Shown here: one piece after another, positions 44,281 to 53,197 of the stretch
Position numbering within the stretch: the stretch's first letter is position 1
How the letters are laid out: the number at the start of each line of letters is the position of its first letter
Assembly: GCF_000785535.1 (NCBI RefSeq)
Contig: NZ_CP007595.1
Span: 2,502,439-2,566,438, forward strand
Length of the DNA stretch: 64,000 bases
Direction of reading: 5' to 3'
DNA from: Arthrobacter sp. PAMC 25486
GTDB taxonomy: Bacteria; Actinomycetota; Actinomycetes; Actinomycetales; Micrococcaceae
Notes under the pieces: generated by a model
What the model was told of the DNA's origin: nothing
What the model saw: the letters and a program-made list of their open reading frames with translations, nothing else
Databases searched by the model: none
Translations under genes and position numbers: made by a program

Positions 44281-44392
44281 GACGGACCTTTCAGGGGAAT
44301 TGGGGCGTGGCTGGGCCCCCGCGCCCGAGGGCCCCGAACCGAGCTTGCGAGAAAGGGGGGCGTGGGTGGGCCCACACTTGCCAGGTTCCCAA

Positions 44393-44412
44393 TAAATCGC
44401 GTCAGCGATTTA
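44393..44412. terminator. Small hairpin between pyrE and tdk
   Basis: Perfect 8-bp stem TAAATCGC / GCGATTTA with a 4-base loop, 18 bases after the pyrE stop. AT-rich flanks; no long T-run, so termination strength is uncertain. Confidence 0.4.
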
Positions 44413-44429
44413 GTGGGAGGGCGCGGTGA

Positions 44430-44996
44430 TTAGTCCAGGCCGAGCTCGTCCTTGCCGAACACAAACAGGTACGGCACGTTGGCTTCGGCCTCGATGCGTT
44501 CCTTCGCGCCCGTGTCGCGGTCGACGATGACGGCCACGGCCTGGATGTTGCCGCCTGCCTTGCGCACGCCTTCAACAGCGGCCAGCGCCGATCCGCCGGT
44601 GGTGGAGGTGTCCTCGAGGACAACAACCTTGCGTCCGTCAACGCTGGGGCCCTCAACCTGGCGGCCCATGCCGTAGGACTTCTGCGCCTTGCGGACAACG
44701 AACGCGTCGATGCTGCGGCCGGCATCGCCTGCCGCATGCATCAGTGCCGTGCCGACCGGGTCTGCACCCATGGTCAGGCCGCCGGCGGTCTCAAACTCGA
44801 TTCCGGCGTCGTCCAGCATGGCCAGCATGACGCGGCCGGCCAGGCGGGAGGCCTCGTGGTGGAGGGTGATGCGGCGCAGGTCGATGTAGTAGTCGGCCTC
44901 CTTGCCGGAGGACAAAATTACCTTGCCGCGAACAACGGCGAGTTCCTTGACGAGTTCGAGCAGGCGGGCGCGGTCAGCGGCGAGAGTGGAAGTCAT
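44430..44996 (-). CDS. pyrE: Orotate phosphoribosyltransferase
   Basis: A 188-residue pyrimidine enzyme that makes OMP from orotate and PRPP. The PRPP-binding motif VVVLEDTSTTGGSAL and the orotate-site segment SSGKEADYYIDLRRITLH are intact. The ATG at 44996 begins MTSTLAADRARLL; the open frame continues far upstream but only through intergenic repeats. Head of the pyrE / trmH / fba / purA chromosomal order. Confidence 0.96.
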   Translation of the reverse strand: MTSTLAADRARLLELVKELAVVRGKVILSSGKEADYYIDLRRITLHHEASRLAGRVMLAMLDDAGIEFETAGGLTMGADPVGTALMHAAGDAGRSIDAFVVRKAQKSYGMGRQVEGPSVDGRKVVVLEDTSTTGGSALAAVEGVRKAGGNIQAVAVIVDRDTGAKERIEAEANVPYLFVFGKDELGLD

Positions 44997-45047
44997 GGGT
45001 TCCATTCTAACGGCGGCCGCGGACGCCCCTGCCCCGTGCCACGTCTC

Positions 45048-45113
45048 CCAAAGTACGACGGCGGCCGGAACGTTTCGCGCCCACGAGCGGCGCCTCCCGC
45101 CGTCGTACTTTGG
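45048..45113. repeat. Long hairpin upstream of pyrE
   Basis: Perfect 17-bp stem (CCAAAGTACGACGGCGG at 45048-45064 with 45097-45113) and a 32-base loop. The ACGACGGCGG core also forms the stem of the purA terminator. It lies between the sugar operon and pyrE. Confidence 0.6.
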
Positions 45114-45124
45114 TCTCAAAACTC

Positions 45125-45230
45125 CGCCGAGATTTGAGATGACGCCCTCCGGCGCAGGGTTACCTGTCGGTGCCCTGCCGCCCGATGCATTGTAGGAGCC
45201 CGAGTTCGTTGCGTTGCGGCAGCCCTTCCC
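45125..45230. repeat. Direct repeat R1 at the end of the sugar operon
   Basis: About 105 bp nearly identical in its central 40 bases (CCCTCCGGCGCAGGG, TTACCTGTCGG, GCCCTGCCGCCCG) to R2 at 52113-52222, in the same orientation. It includes the last 20 or so codons and stop of the PfkB kinase gene. Confidence 0.75.
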
Positions 45231-46131
45231 AATCGCCGGCGGTACTGACGGCAAACGCACCAAGAAGCGCCCCACGCTGCAACCGCGCTGGGACGCCTTC
45301 GCCGTCCAGCATCGCGGACAGGTAGCCGGCAACAAAGGCGTCGCCCGCCCCAACGGTGTCAATGACGGTCACGGGCACGGCGTCGACGTGGTGGTGGCCG
45401 TCCGCTGTCCAGGCCGAAGCCCCGCCGGCACCCAACTTGACCACGACCTCCCGGACGCCGGATTCCAGGAGCCCCGCTGCCATGGCCTCCACCGTTGCGC
45501 CCAGTGCGCGGACACCCGAGGTGCCGGTGCAGACCATGTCCAGTTCGTCGTCGGACGCGGTGATGATGGTAGCGTGCCTGGCCACGCGGCGCAGCACCTC
45601 CCTCGCCTCTTCCCGGGACCACAACTTGCTGCGGAAATTCACGTCAAGGGACACCTCCATGCCGAGCCCGGCAGCCTCCTCCGCTGCGTGGGTGAACACT
45701 TCACGGGCTGCGTCGGACAGGGCAGGGGTGATGCCCGTCAGGTGCAGCACCCGCGCCCCGTCGGCGAGCGCCGCTGCAATGTCGGCACGGCTGATGCGGG
45801 AACCGGCCGAACCCGCACGGTAATAAAACGCACGCCCAACATCCTGGGTCCGCTGTTCCAGGAGCATCACCCCGGTGGGCCTGAGGGCATCCCTCCCCAG
45901 CCGGACATCCACGGCTTCGGCCCGCAACGCCCGGGCAATGAAGTCGCCGTGCGGGTCCATGCCCACCCGCCCGACCCACCGCACGGCATGGCCGAGGCGG
46001 GCGAGGCCGATGACAACGTTGGATTCCGCGCCGGCCGCATGCATGCTGAGCTGCCCACCCTGGGAAAGGGGCCCCGTTGAACGCAGCGAGACCATGGTTT
46101 CGCCAAACGTCAGCACCTCCACGGCTGCCAT
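45160..46131 (-). CDS. PfkB-family sugar kinase, 2-keto-3-deoxy-gluconate/galactonate kinase-like
   Basis: A 323-residue ribokinase-fold enzyme: N-terminal GETMVSLRSTG, middle GAESNVVIGLARLG, catalytic and ATP motif DTVGAGDAFVAGYLSAM near residue 270. In this operon it should phosphorylate 2-keto-3-deoxy-galactonate or -gluconate, between the dehydratase and the aldolase. The ATG at 46131 follows GAGGGA and the aldolase stop by 7 bases. Its last 20 or so residues lie within the repeat R1, so the C-terminus may have been replaced by the repeat. Confidence 0.88.
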   Translation of the reverse strand: MAAVEVLTFGETMVSLRSTGPLSQGGQLSMHAAGAESNVVIGLARLGHAVRWVGRVGMDPHGDFIARALRAEAVDVRLGRDALRPTGVMLLEQRTQDVGRAFYYRAGSAGSRISRADIAAALADGARVLHLTGITPALSDAAREVFTHAAEEAAGLGMEVSLDVNFRSKLWSREEAREVLRRVARHATIITASDDELDMVCTGTSGVRALGATVEAMAAGLLESGVREVVVKLGAGGASAWTADGHHHVDAVPVTVIDTVGAGDAFVAGYLSAMLDGEGVPARLQRGALLGAFAVSTAGDWEGLPQRNELGLLQCIGRQGTDR

Positions 46132-46138
46132 GCGTCCC

Positions 46139-46795
46139 TCAGCCTGCATGGCGGGCATGGTTGGCTGCACGGCGCACATAGTCCCGGGCGCGGGAGCGCA
46201 TGGCGTCCAGGTCGCCCCCGGACGAGGCAGCATCCCCCACCAGGGGGCTGCCGGGCCCGACGGCGGCGGCACCGGCGTCCCAATAACCGACGGCCTCGTC
46301 GACACCAACACCACCAACGGCGACCAGGTGGACCTGCGGGAACGGGTCGAGCAGCGCCTTGATGTACCGGGGGCCGCCAATGAAGGCGGGAAACAGCTTG
46401 ATCATGGAGGCGCCCCGCTGCATGCCTTCGTGCACGTCGCTCGGAGTCAGGGCACCGGCGAGCACCGGGAGTCCACGGCGGACGGCTTCGTGAATGGAGT
46501 CGGCCAGTGCAGGGGTGACAATGAACTGCGCCCCGGCTGCTTCGACGTCCTTGAGGTCTTGGATACTCAGCACGGTCCCTGCCCCCACTTGGACACCCGG
46601 GGGCGCGTCCGCCCGGACGGCGGCAATGACGTCCGCGGCTTGCGGAGTTGTCATCGCCACCTCGACGTAGCGAAAGCCCTCCTCCAACAGGGCCAGTGCT
46701 GCGGCCGTCGCGGCACTGCTGCTGGTGCCGCGCACTATCGCCACCAGCTTGGCAGCCCGCACCCCGGCAATGAATTCCTGTGGTGTCTGTATCAT
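46139..46795 (-). CDS. 2-keto-3-deoxy-6-phospho-sugar aldolase (KDPG/KDPGal type)
   Basis: A 218-residue class I aldolase that splits a 2-keto-3-deoxy-6-phospho acid into pyruvate and glyceraldehyde-3-phosphate. The Schiff-base Lys is in SMIKLFPA, Glu in YVEVAMTT, Arg in VAIVRGT. It overlaps neither neighbour: 7 bases separate it from the dehydratase. The position after a galactonate-type dehydratase favours the DgoA role over Entner-Doudoroff Eda. Confidence 0.9.
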   Translation of the reverse strand: MIQTPQEFIAGVRAAKLVAIVRGTSSSAATAAALALLEEGFRYVEVAMTTPQAADVIAAVRADAPPGVQVGAGTVLSIQDLKDVEAAGAQFIVTPALADSIHEAVRRGLPVLAGALTPSDVHEGMQRGASMIKLFPAFIGGPRYIKALLDPFPQVHLVAVGGVGVDEAVGYWDAGAAAVGPGSPLVGDAASSGGDLDAMRSRARDYVRRAANHARHAG

Positions 46796-46802
46796 TTCTG
46801 CC

Positions 46803-47969
46803 TCACCATTCCGCAAAGGAGCCGTCGGGGTGCCGCCAGACGGGGCCGCGCCAGGCGTGCCCGCGTTTGTCGGCTTCCCGCACCGCACGCTCGTCGACTT
46901 CGATGCCCAGTCCGGGCCCGAGCAGCCTCTCAAAATGGCCGTCAACGAATTTCAGCGGCTCCTTGTCCACCACATAGTCCAGCACTTCCGCCCCCAAGTT
47001 GTAGTGGATGCCGATGCTTTGTTCCTGAATCAGGAAGTTCGGTGTGGCAAAGCCCAGCTGCAGGCAGGCGGCGAGCGCCAGCGGACCCAGCGGGCAGTGC
47101 GGGGCCAGCTGCACGTCGTAGATCTCTGCCAGTGAGGCAATCTTGCGTGTCTCGGTGATTCCGCCGGCATGTGAGAGATCGGGCTGTGCCACGGCAATGC
47201 CGGCCTGCAGGGCGGGCAGGAACTCCTGCCGGTTGTACAGCCGCTCCCCCGTGGAGACCGGGATGGTGGTGCTGGAGGTGAATTCCCGCAGCAGGTGCGT
47301 GTTTTCCGGCACCACCGGCTCCTCTAGGAAGAACGGCCGGTAGGGCTCCAGCAGCGGCGCAACCTTGCGGGCGTTGGCGAGGGTGAAGCGGCCATGGAAG
47401 TCCACCGCCACGTCCCGGTGCTCACCCAGAACCTCGCGGGCGGCAGCCACCCGGCGAACCACGCCGTCGATCTCGGCAACCGTGCCAAGCGGCGACATGC
47501 GGCCGCTGGCGTTCATTTTCACCGCGGTCAACCCCACCTCCAGCTGCGCGGCTATCGAGTCGGCAACCTCGTTGGGTTCGTCACCGCCCACCCAGCCGTA
47601 GGCGCGGATCCGGTCCCGGACGTGCCCGCCCAGCAGCTGGTGGACAGGGGTGTTGAAGTGCTTGCCGGCAATGTCCCACAGGGCCTGGTCCAGACCGGAA
47701 ACGGCACTGGCGAGAATGGGTCCGCCACGATAGAAGGACCCCTTGGTCATGACCTGCCAGTGGTCCTCGATGCGCAGCGCATCGGCACCGAGCAGGATCT
47801 CGGAGAGTTGTTCGACGGCGGTGCGCACGGTTTCGCTGCGACCCTCACACGTTGCCTCCCCCCACCCCACAATGCCCTCCGCCGTTTCAATGCGGACAAA
47901 CAGCCAGCGAGGGGGGACCATGAACGTTTCGATCCGGACGATGCGGTTTTTGATTTCCCGCTCGGTCAT
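46803..47969 (-). CDS. dgoD: D-galactonate dehydratase-type enolase superfamily protein
   Basis: A 388-residue acid-sugar dehydratase. Metal ligands lie in DFHGRF, EEPVVP and STGERLY, and the general-base region HCPLGPLALAACLQ is characteristic of the galactonate dehydratase subgroup. Product: a 2-keto-3-deoxy acid. It overlaps the upstream permease gene by 4 bases (ATGA). Close acid-sugar substrates cannot be excluded by sequence alone. Confidence 0.9.
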   Translation of the reverse strand: MTEREIKNRIVRIETFMVPPRWLFVRIETAEGIVGWGEATCEGRSETVRTAVEQLSEILLGADALRIEDHWQVMTKGSFYRGGPILASAVSGLDQALWDIAGKHFNTPVHQLLGGHVRDRIRAYGWVGGDEPNEVADSIAAQLEVGLTAVKMNASGRMSPLGTVAEIDGVVRRVAAAREVLGEHRDVAVDFHGRFTLANARKVAPLLEPYRPFFLEEPVVPENTHLLREFTSSTTIPVSTGERLYNRQEFLPALQAGIAVAQPDLSHAGGITETRKIASLAEIYDVQLAPHCPLGPLALAACLQLGFATPNFLIQEQSIGIHYNLGAEVLDYVVDKEPLKFVDGHFERLLGPGLGIEVDERAVREADKRGHAWRGPVWRHPDGSFAEW

Positions 47970-48811
47970 TTAATGGCACCCGCCGTCATGCCGGACACAA
48001 TGTACTTTTGGGTGAACAGGGCGATGACCATGATGGGCACCGTGACAACCGTGGCTGCCGCCATCAGCCCACCCCAGTCGATGCTGGCGTAGGAGACGAA
48101 GTCGAAGATCGCCACCGGAAGCGTTTTGGTCCTGGCCCCGGAGAGCACCAGCGCAAACATGAAGTTGTTCCACGAGAAGATGAAGGACAGGATCCCAGCC
48201 GTTGCCATGCCACCGATGGAAAGCGGCAGGGTGATGTGGGCGAAGGCGCCAATGGGCGTCAGCCCATCCACCTGGGCGGATTCCTCCAGTTCCAGCGGCA
48301 TGGAATCAAAGTAGCTCATCATGATGTAGACGATCAGTGGCAGCGCAACGAACATGTGGCTCAGGATCAGCACGCTGAACCCGCCCACCATGCGCAAGTT
48401 GGAGAACACGTAGTACCAGGGCACCAGCAAGGTGATGCCCGGGATGACCCTGGCCATCAACACCACCAGCGCCGAACGGTGCATGGTGAACCGGCTCATG
48501 GCGTAGGCGGCCGGAACGCCGAGCACCAATGACAGGACTGTGGAGACAAAGGCGACCCAAAAACTGTTGAAGATGAAGACAAAGTAGTTGTTGCGCGTCA
48601 GGACATTGACATAATTTTCAAAGGTGGGCACAAAGATGAACGTCTTCGTCGGATCGTAGATGTCCACGTTCGTCTTCAGTGACGAGGCCACCAGCCAGGC
48701 CAACGGCGCCAGCAGGGCGAGCACCACAATGGTGAGAGCGGCGACCCTGAACCAGCTATATGCCCGTACACCGGCCGGCTTGCGGCGCTGTTTGATTGCG
48801 TGCTCAGACAT
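47966..48811 (-). CDS. Carbohydrate ABC transporter permease (MalG type)
   Basis: A 281-residue membrane subunit with six predicted helices. The cytoplasmic coupling helix appears as ELEESAQVDGLTPIGAFAHI (EAA motif). It pairs with the MalF-type gene upstream (48812) with no gap, and the dehydratase follows with a 4-base overlap. No ATPase gene is in the operon, so a shared MsiK-like ATPase encoded elsewhere is probably used, as is common in Actinobacteria. Confidence 0.93.
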   Translation of the reverse strand: MSEHAIKQRRKPAGVRAYSWFRVAALTIVVLALLAPLAWLVASSLKTNVDIYDPTKTFIFVPTFENYVNVLTRNNYFVFIFNSFWVAFVSTVLSLVLGVPAAYAMSRFTMHRSALVVLMARVIPGITLLVPWYYVFSNLRMVGGFSVLILSHMFVALPLIVYIMMSYFDSMPLELEESAQVDGLTPIGAFAHITLPLSIGGMATAGILSFIFSWNNFMFALVLSGARTKTLPVAIFDFVSYASIDWGGLMAAATVVTVPIMVIALFTQKYIVSGMTAGAIK

Positions 48812-49747
48812 TCAGTCCTGTCCTTTCCTGCGCCTGGTCAAAATCCACATGAAGCCGATGATGATCAGGAAGAAGATGATGAGCACCGCGGAGGAGAGCC
48901 CATATTCGTTGTAGTCAAAGCTCAGCCCGTAGGCGTACACGTTCAGCGTCTCCACCTCGTGGAAGGAGCCGCCGCCCTTGCCCTTGGTGGCGTACAGGAT
49001 GTCGAAGGTTTTCAGTGCGTCGATGCTGCGCAGCAGGATGGCAACAATGACGGTGGCTTTCAACAGCGGCAGCGTCACCAAAAAGAAGCGCTGCCAGGCA
49101 TTCGCGCCGTCAACGCGGGCTGCCTCGTCTGTTTCCTCCGGCAGGGACGTCAATCCGGCGAGCAGGATCAGCACCACCATGGGGGTCCACTGCCAGATGT
49201 CCATGAAGATGGTGGTTGGCAGCGCCGTGGCCTGCCCGGAAAGCCAGGGCTGCGGGGGAATGCCCACCCAAGACAGCATCTGGTTGGCAAAACCCATGTT
49301 CGGGTCAAAAATCAACCGCCACATCATGCCGACGGCAACAGGCGTGGCCACAAGCGGCAGCAGGATGGCAACCCGCACCCATTTCTCGCCGCGGAACGGG
49401 CGCCACAACAGCAGTGCAATGATCATGCCCAGCACCATTTCCACGGCCAAGGCCGTGAATGTGAAGTACACGGTCCGGCCCACGGCCGGCCAGAACCGGT
49501 CGAAGTCGGAAAGCACAGTCAGGTAATTGCCAATGCCGATGAAGTCAGCGGGCGCCCGGACCGAGCCGCGCGAGTCTGTCAGGCTGAGGTAGACGGTCCA
49601 GACGAGCGGAAAGACGATCAGCAGGCCCACGAAAATCATGGCGGGGGCGGCAAAGAGCCATTTTCGGTGCTTGTTGGCCCAAACGGAGAATGGTCGGGAC
49701 GGTGCAACTGTTCTCGGGGCCTGTTGGATTTTTACGGATGCAGACAT
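48812..49747 (-). CDS. Carbohydrate ABC transporter permease (MalF type)
   Basis: A 311-residue membrane subunit with six predicted helices and the EAA motif EETDEAARVDGANAWQRF. It starts 96 bases after the binding-protein gene and ends directly on the start codon of the MalG-type partner. Together they form the channel for the acid sugar degraded by the downstream enzymes. Confidence 0.93.
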   Translation of the reverse strand: MSASVKIQQAPRTVAPSRPFSVWANKHRKWLFAAPAMIFVGLLIVFPLVWTVYLSLTDSRGSVRAPADFIGIGNYLTVLSDFDRFWPAVGRTVYFTFTALAVEMVLGMIIALLLWRPFRGEKWVRVAILLPLVATPVAVGMMWRLIFDPNMGFANQMLSWVGIPPQPWLSGQATALPTTIFMDIWQWTPMVVLILLAGLTSLPEETDEAARVDGANAWQRFFLVTLPLLKATVIVAILLRSIDALKTFDILYATKGKGGGSFHEVETLNVYAYGLSFDYNEYGLSSAVLIIFFLIIIGFMWILTRRRKGQD

Positions 49748-49843
49748 GGTTCACCTAAGAAAATAGTCAGGGCTGGCAGTGCCACGGCGGTGCGGGTGCG
49801 GCGGCTGAGGACATTCCCGCACCCGCCGCACCGCGCCAACCGC

Positions 49844-51124
49844 CTACTTGTCGCTCTCCAGGAACTTCGCGAATTCCTCGTTGGCCTTTGTGGCGGCCGC
49901 TGCGGAATCTCCGCCGGTGATGGCGGTGACAATCGGTTCGCCAACGATTTCGCGGGCCTTGCCCACGGCGATCACGAGCGGCCGGTCGTGCCCAATGCCG
50001 TGCTCGGCACTGTAGGTGATCGCCTCGGCCAGGTCCTTCGGGTACGTACTGGTGCCTTCCGGGTTCGCCCAGACGGAGGCGCGAGGTCCGGGCACGCCGG
50101 CTTTTTGGGCTTCCAAGGTGCGGGTCTTCGAGGTGGCCCACTCGATGAACTTCCAGGCATTATCTTGGTTCTTGGACGCCTCATTGATGCCCAGACCCCA
50201 TGAAGGGACGTTGTATGGTTTGGAACCTGCCGGACCCGCCGGCAGGGCAGCAAAACCGACAGAGTCGGCCACCTTGGACTTCGCGGTGTCCATCGCGTTT
50301 TGGTACAGGGAGTCCGCCTCCGTATAGAACGCAGCATTGCCCTGTGTGAAGATGGCCATGGCCTCCGGCCAGCTCATGTCCGTGCTGACGTTTGCTGGCC
50401 CGTACTTGTTGAGCAGCCCGCCATAAAACGCGTACGCGGCCTTGGCTTCTGGGGTGTCGACCGTGGCCTTGCCGGACTCATCCATGAAGTCGCCGCCGAA
50501 GCTGTACAAGAAGCTGGAGAACTGAGTAACGGCCGCGGACTTGTTGGTCCGGGCCACAAAGCCGGCCACACCCTCGTTGTCCTCCGAGATCTTCTTCGCC
50601 GCGGCTTCCAGTTCTTCCATGGTCTTCGGCACGGCAATGCCGGCGGCTTCCAGGAGGTCCTTGCGGTAGTAGAGGACCTCACGCTCGGTGATGATGGGAA
50701 CGCCCACAACCTTCTTTTCAAAGGTGGTTGCCGAGACCGGCCCCGATTGGAAGTCTTTCCAGTCCCAGTCGGCATCGGAGGTGACGTGGTCCGTCAAATC
50801 CGCCAGGTAACCGTTTCGGGCGAAGGACTTGCCCTCCTGCAGTGGACGGTACATCATCACGTCAATTTCATCCGTGCCCGCATTGAGCTTGACGTTGTAT
50901 TGGTCCGACAGCTGGTCCTCACCCAACTGGGTCAGTTCGACCTTGAGGCCGGACTCCTTTTCAAATTCGGGGATGGCGGCTTTAATGCCGTCCGTCCACA
51001 CGTGATTTGCCAGCGTGACACGCACAGTGCCCGAGGCTTTCGCATCATTGCCGCTACACGCAGCAACACCAAAGGGGGCAACTACAGCCACAGCCAGCAG
51101 CTGCAAAACAGAGCGTCGCTTCAT
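49844..51124 (-). CDS. Sugar ABC transporter substrate-binding lipoprotein
   Basis: A 426-residue family 1 extracellular binding protein. The signal peptide ends in the lipobox VAAC (about residues 20-23), so it is lipid-anchored outside the membrane. The mature part has the usual two-lobe pattern (SGTVRVTLANHVWTDG, then ITEREVLYYRKDLLEAAG). The ATG at 51124 has AAAGGAAG. First gene of the galactonate-type operon, divergent from its GntR regulator. Confidence 0.93.
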   Translation of the reverse strand: MKRRSVLQLLAVAVVAPFGVAACSGNDAKASGTVRVTLANHVWTDGIKAAIPEFEKESGLKVELTQLGEDQLSDQYNVKLNAGTDEIDVMMYRPLQEGKSFARNGYLADLTDHVTSDADWDWKDFQSGPVSATTFEKKVVGVPIITEREVLYYRKDLLEAAGIAVPKTMEELEAAAKKISEDNEGVAGFVARTNKSAAVTQFSSFLYSFGGDFMDESGKATVDTPEAKAAYAFYGGLLNKYGPANVSTDMSWPEAMAIFTQGNAAFYTEADSLYQNAMDTAKSKVADSVGFAALPAGPAGSKPYNVPSWGLGINEASKNQDNAWKFIEWATSKTRTLEAQKAGVPGPRASVWANPEGTSTYPKDLAEAITYSAEHGIGHDRPLVIAVGKAREIVGEPIVTAITGGDSAAAATKANEEFAKFLESDK

Positions 51125-51187
51125 TACGACTTCCTTTTCAATTAGGCCGAAACCAAGGCTCAAACAGTTGGACGGCACCCAAACACA

Positions 51188-51223
51188 TATGCCATATTTG
51201 TGAGATTAGTCTCATAAGGCATA
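51188..51223. promoter_or_regulatory. Candidate GntR operator and divergent promoter region
   Basis: TATGCC (51188-51193) and GGCATA (51218-51223) are inverted around the central dyad TGAGA-TTAG-TCTCA (51201-51214). They lie in the AT-rich 137 bases between the binding-protein and GntR starts, as expected for autoregulated FadR-type repressors. Confidence 0.5.
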
Positions 51224-51261
51224 CTTATCAATAGTCGAGACCAGATCGGTATGATGCATCC

Positions 51262-52023
51262 ATGACCGCCACCCCAAACCCCGAGGCACCTGCCGGCAGC
51301 CCGCGGGAGTACCTCCATGCCACGTTGGTGGACAACCTTGGCCTGGCAGTGGTGACCGGGCAGCTAGCTCCCCACGCGGTGCTAAGTATCGAGGAACTCG
51401 AGGCCCGCTATGGGGTGTCCCGGTCCGTCATCAGGGAAGTCATCCGGGTGCTGTCATCGTTGGGGCTGCTCGCCTCACGCCGCCGGCTGGGCACCGTGGT
51501 CCAGCCGCGATCCGCATGGAACTTGTACGATCCACACATCATCCGATGGCGACTGGCCTCCGAGAGCCGGCTGGAACAGCTGCGCAGCCTCAGCGAGCTG
51601 CGATCCGCCGTTGAACCGATGGCCGCAAAACTGGCGGCCATTCGGGCGAGCTTTACCGCCGCGAGCGACCTTGTGTCCTTGTCTGCACAGATGTGGGCCG
51701 CGGGCCATGCATCAGACATGGACACATTTCTCAGGCTGGACGTACTCTTTCATGACCACCTGCTGGAAGCGTCCGGAAACGAAATGTTTGCCCAGCTCAA
51801 CTCGCTGGTGACAGAAGTCCTGAAGGGCCGGATCGAGCACGGTCTGATGCCCCACAGCCCCAACGCCAAGGCCATGCAATTCCATGTCGATGTTGCCAGC
51901 GCCATCCAGCGGCGCGACGGCGAGGCCGCCCACGCCGCCATGACAAGGATCGTTGACCAGTCCATGGTCGAAATGGCTGTCATCTGGGCCAAGGACCATG
52001 GAACATCCAGGGACATGCAATAA
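51262..52023 (+). CDS. GntR-family regulator with FCD domain (DgoR/FadR-like)
   Basis: A 253-residue repressor. The winged helix occupies residues 20-85 (LSIEELEARYGVSRSVIREVIRVL), followed by an all-helical FCD ligand-binding domain whose metal-site residues include DVLFHDHLL and the later H-V/D pairs. It is divergent from the galactonate-type operon and probably responds to the acid sugar or its 2-keto-3-deoxy product. No ribosome site is obvious; the ATG at 51262 fits the family N-terminus. Confidence 0.9.
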   Translation: MTATPNPEAPAGSPREYLHATLVDNLGLAVVTGQLAPHAVLSIEELEARYGVSRSVIREVIRVLSSLGLLASRRRLGTVVQPRSAWNLYDPHIIRWRLASESRLEQLRSLSELRSAVEPMAAKLAAIRASFTAASDLVSLSAQMWAAGHASDMDTFLRLDVLFHDHLLEASGNEMFAQLNSLVTEVLKGRIEHGLMPHSPNAKAMQFHVDVASAIQRRDGEAAHAAMTRIVDQSMVEMAVIWAKDHGTSRDMQ

Positions 52024-52112
52024 CGACTCTGGAGAATCCCCCGTCCCTGTGCAGCCCCGGTCCGGGAGGTGCATCAGTAGGGCACCGAAAACGGGGATAT
52101 TTTGCACCGTTT

Positions 52113-52222
52113 CGCCGAGATGTGCGATGAGGCCCTCCGGCGCAGGGTTACCTGTCGGCGCCCTGCCGCCCGTGGGCCTGCTGGATCCCGAGTTCGCAGC
52201 GTGGCGGAAGTCCGGCCCTCCC
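52113..52222. repeat. Direct repeat R2 after the GntR gene
   Basis: Second copy of R1 (45125-45230). The central 40 bases differ by one base; flanks are about 70-80 per cent alike. In the minus strand it still reads as [16 protein letters not shown] then stop, paralleling the kinase C-terminus in R1. Confidence 0.75.
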
Positions 52223-52272
52223 CCAGCGTCTGCCCTGGCCGCTGCCGTTCAACTTCTCTATATGCTTGGACC

Positions 52273-53094
52273 ATGCGCGAACTACAGGGACAGATCATTG
52301 CAGAACTTGGCGTCCAGCCCGAGATTGACCCAGCCGCGGAGATTTCCCGCCGGGTGCAATTCCTGAAGGACTACCTCAAGACCACGGGGACGGGCGGCTA
52401 CGTGCTGGGCATCAGCGGCGGGCTCGACTCCACCCTGGCAGGGCGGCTCGCCCAACTTGCCGTGGAAGAACTCGCCGACGAGGGCATCAACGCCAACTTC
52501 ATTGCGGTGCGCCTGCCCTACGGCGTCCAACACGATGAAGACGACGCGCAAGCCGCGATGGATTTCATAAAAGCCAAGACCGAATGGACGTTCAACATCG
52601 CCCCCGCGGTGGACGGCTTCGAGTCCGAGTTCGCCAAGACAGCCACAGAGGATGTCACCGACTTCAACAAGGGCAATATCAAGGCACGCAGCCGCATGAT
52701 CGCCCAGTACGCACTCGCCGGACAGGACAACCTGTTGGTCATCGGCACCGACCACGCAGCCGAATCTGTGACTGGGTTCTTCACAAAATTCGGGGACGGC
52801 GGCGCCGACATTCTCCCACTGTTCACCCTGAACAAACGCCAGAACCGCGCCTTACTCAAACACCTCGGCGCCTCCGAGCAACTGTGGAACAAGATCCCCA
52901 CCGCAGACCTCCTCGACGGCGTCCCCGGCCGCACCGACGAGGACGAACTTGGCATCACCTACAACGAAATAGACGACTACCTCGAGGGCCGCGACGTCAG
53001 CGACGCAGCCGCCCAGGGCATCGAACGCCGCTTCCTGCAGAGCCGCCACAAGCGCACCGTCCCGGTCACGTTGCTCGACACCTGGTGGCGCTAA
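52273..53094 (+). CDS. nadE: NH3-dependent NAD+ synthetase
   Basis: A 273-residue enzyme that amidates nicotinate adenine dinucleotide. P-loop [30 protein letters not shown] and [20 protein letters not shown] are intact. The length is that of the ammonia-using form, without the glutaminase domain. The ATG at 52273 begins MRELQGQII; the upstream open frame runs through repeat R2 and is not coding. Confidence 0.95.
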   Translation: MRELQGQIIAELGVQPEIDPAAEISRRVQFLKDYLKTTGTGGYVLGISGGLDSTLAGRLAQLAVEELADEGINANFIAVRLPYGVQHDEDDAQAAMDFIKAKTEWTFNIAPAVDGFESEFAKTATEDVTDFNKGNIKARSRMIAQYALAGQDNLLVIGTDHAAESVTGFFTKFGDGGADILPLFTLNKRQNRALLKHLGASEQLWNKIPTADLLDGVPGRTDEDELGITYNEIDDYLEGRDVSDAAAQGIERRFLQSRHKRTVPVTLLDTWWR

Positions 53095-53129
53095 CCGCCC
53101 TCGGAAGCACCACCGTCGGGCTTACGCGT

Positions 53130-53167
53130 ATATTCAAGGCAGACCCAACTATTCAAGGCAGTCCCAA
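53130..53167. repeat. 19-bp tandem duplication before the acyl-CoA synthetase gene
   Basis: TATTCAAGGCAGACCCAAC (53130-53148) is followed immediately by the same 19 bases with one change (53149-53167). It lies 30 bases before the start codon and could affect promoter spacing. Confidence 0.8.
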
Positions 53168-53197
53168 CACCGCAACGACGCGCCAAAGGTGGAGACC

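Noticed and set aside
44997..45362. N-terminal extension of pyrE
   Set aside because: It runs through a hairpin and repeat R1; PyrE homologues begin at the ATG at 44996.
48800..50203. A 467-codon open frame on the plus strand
   Set aside because: Antisense to the MalF-type permease and binding protein; low-complexity shadow.
52102..52272. N-terminal extension of nadE
   Set aside because: This stretch lies in repeat R2 and is Arg/Pro-rich without family similarity; the conserved NadE N-terminus begins at 52273.
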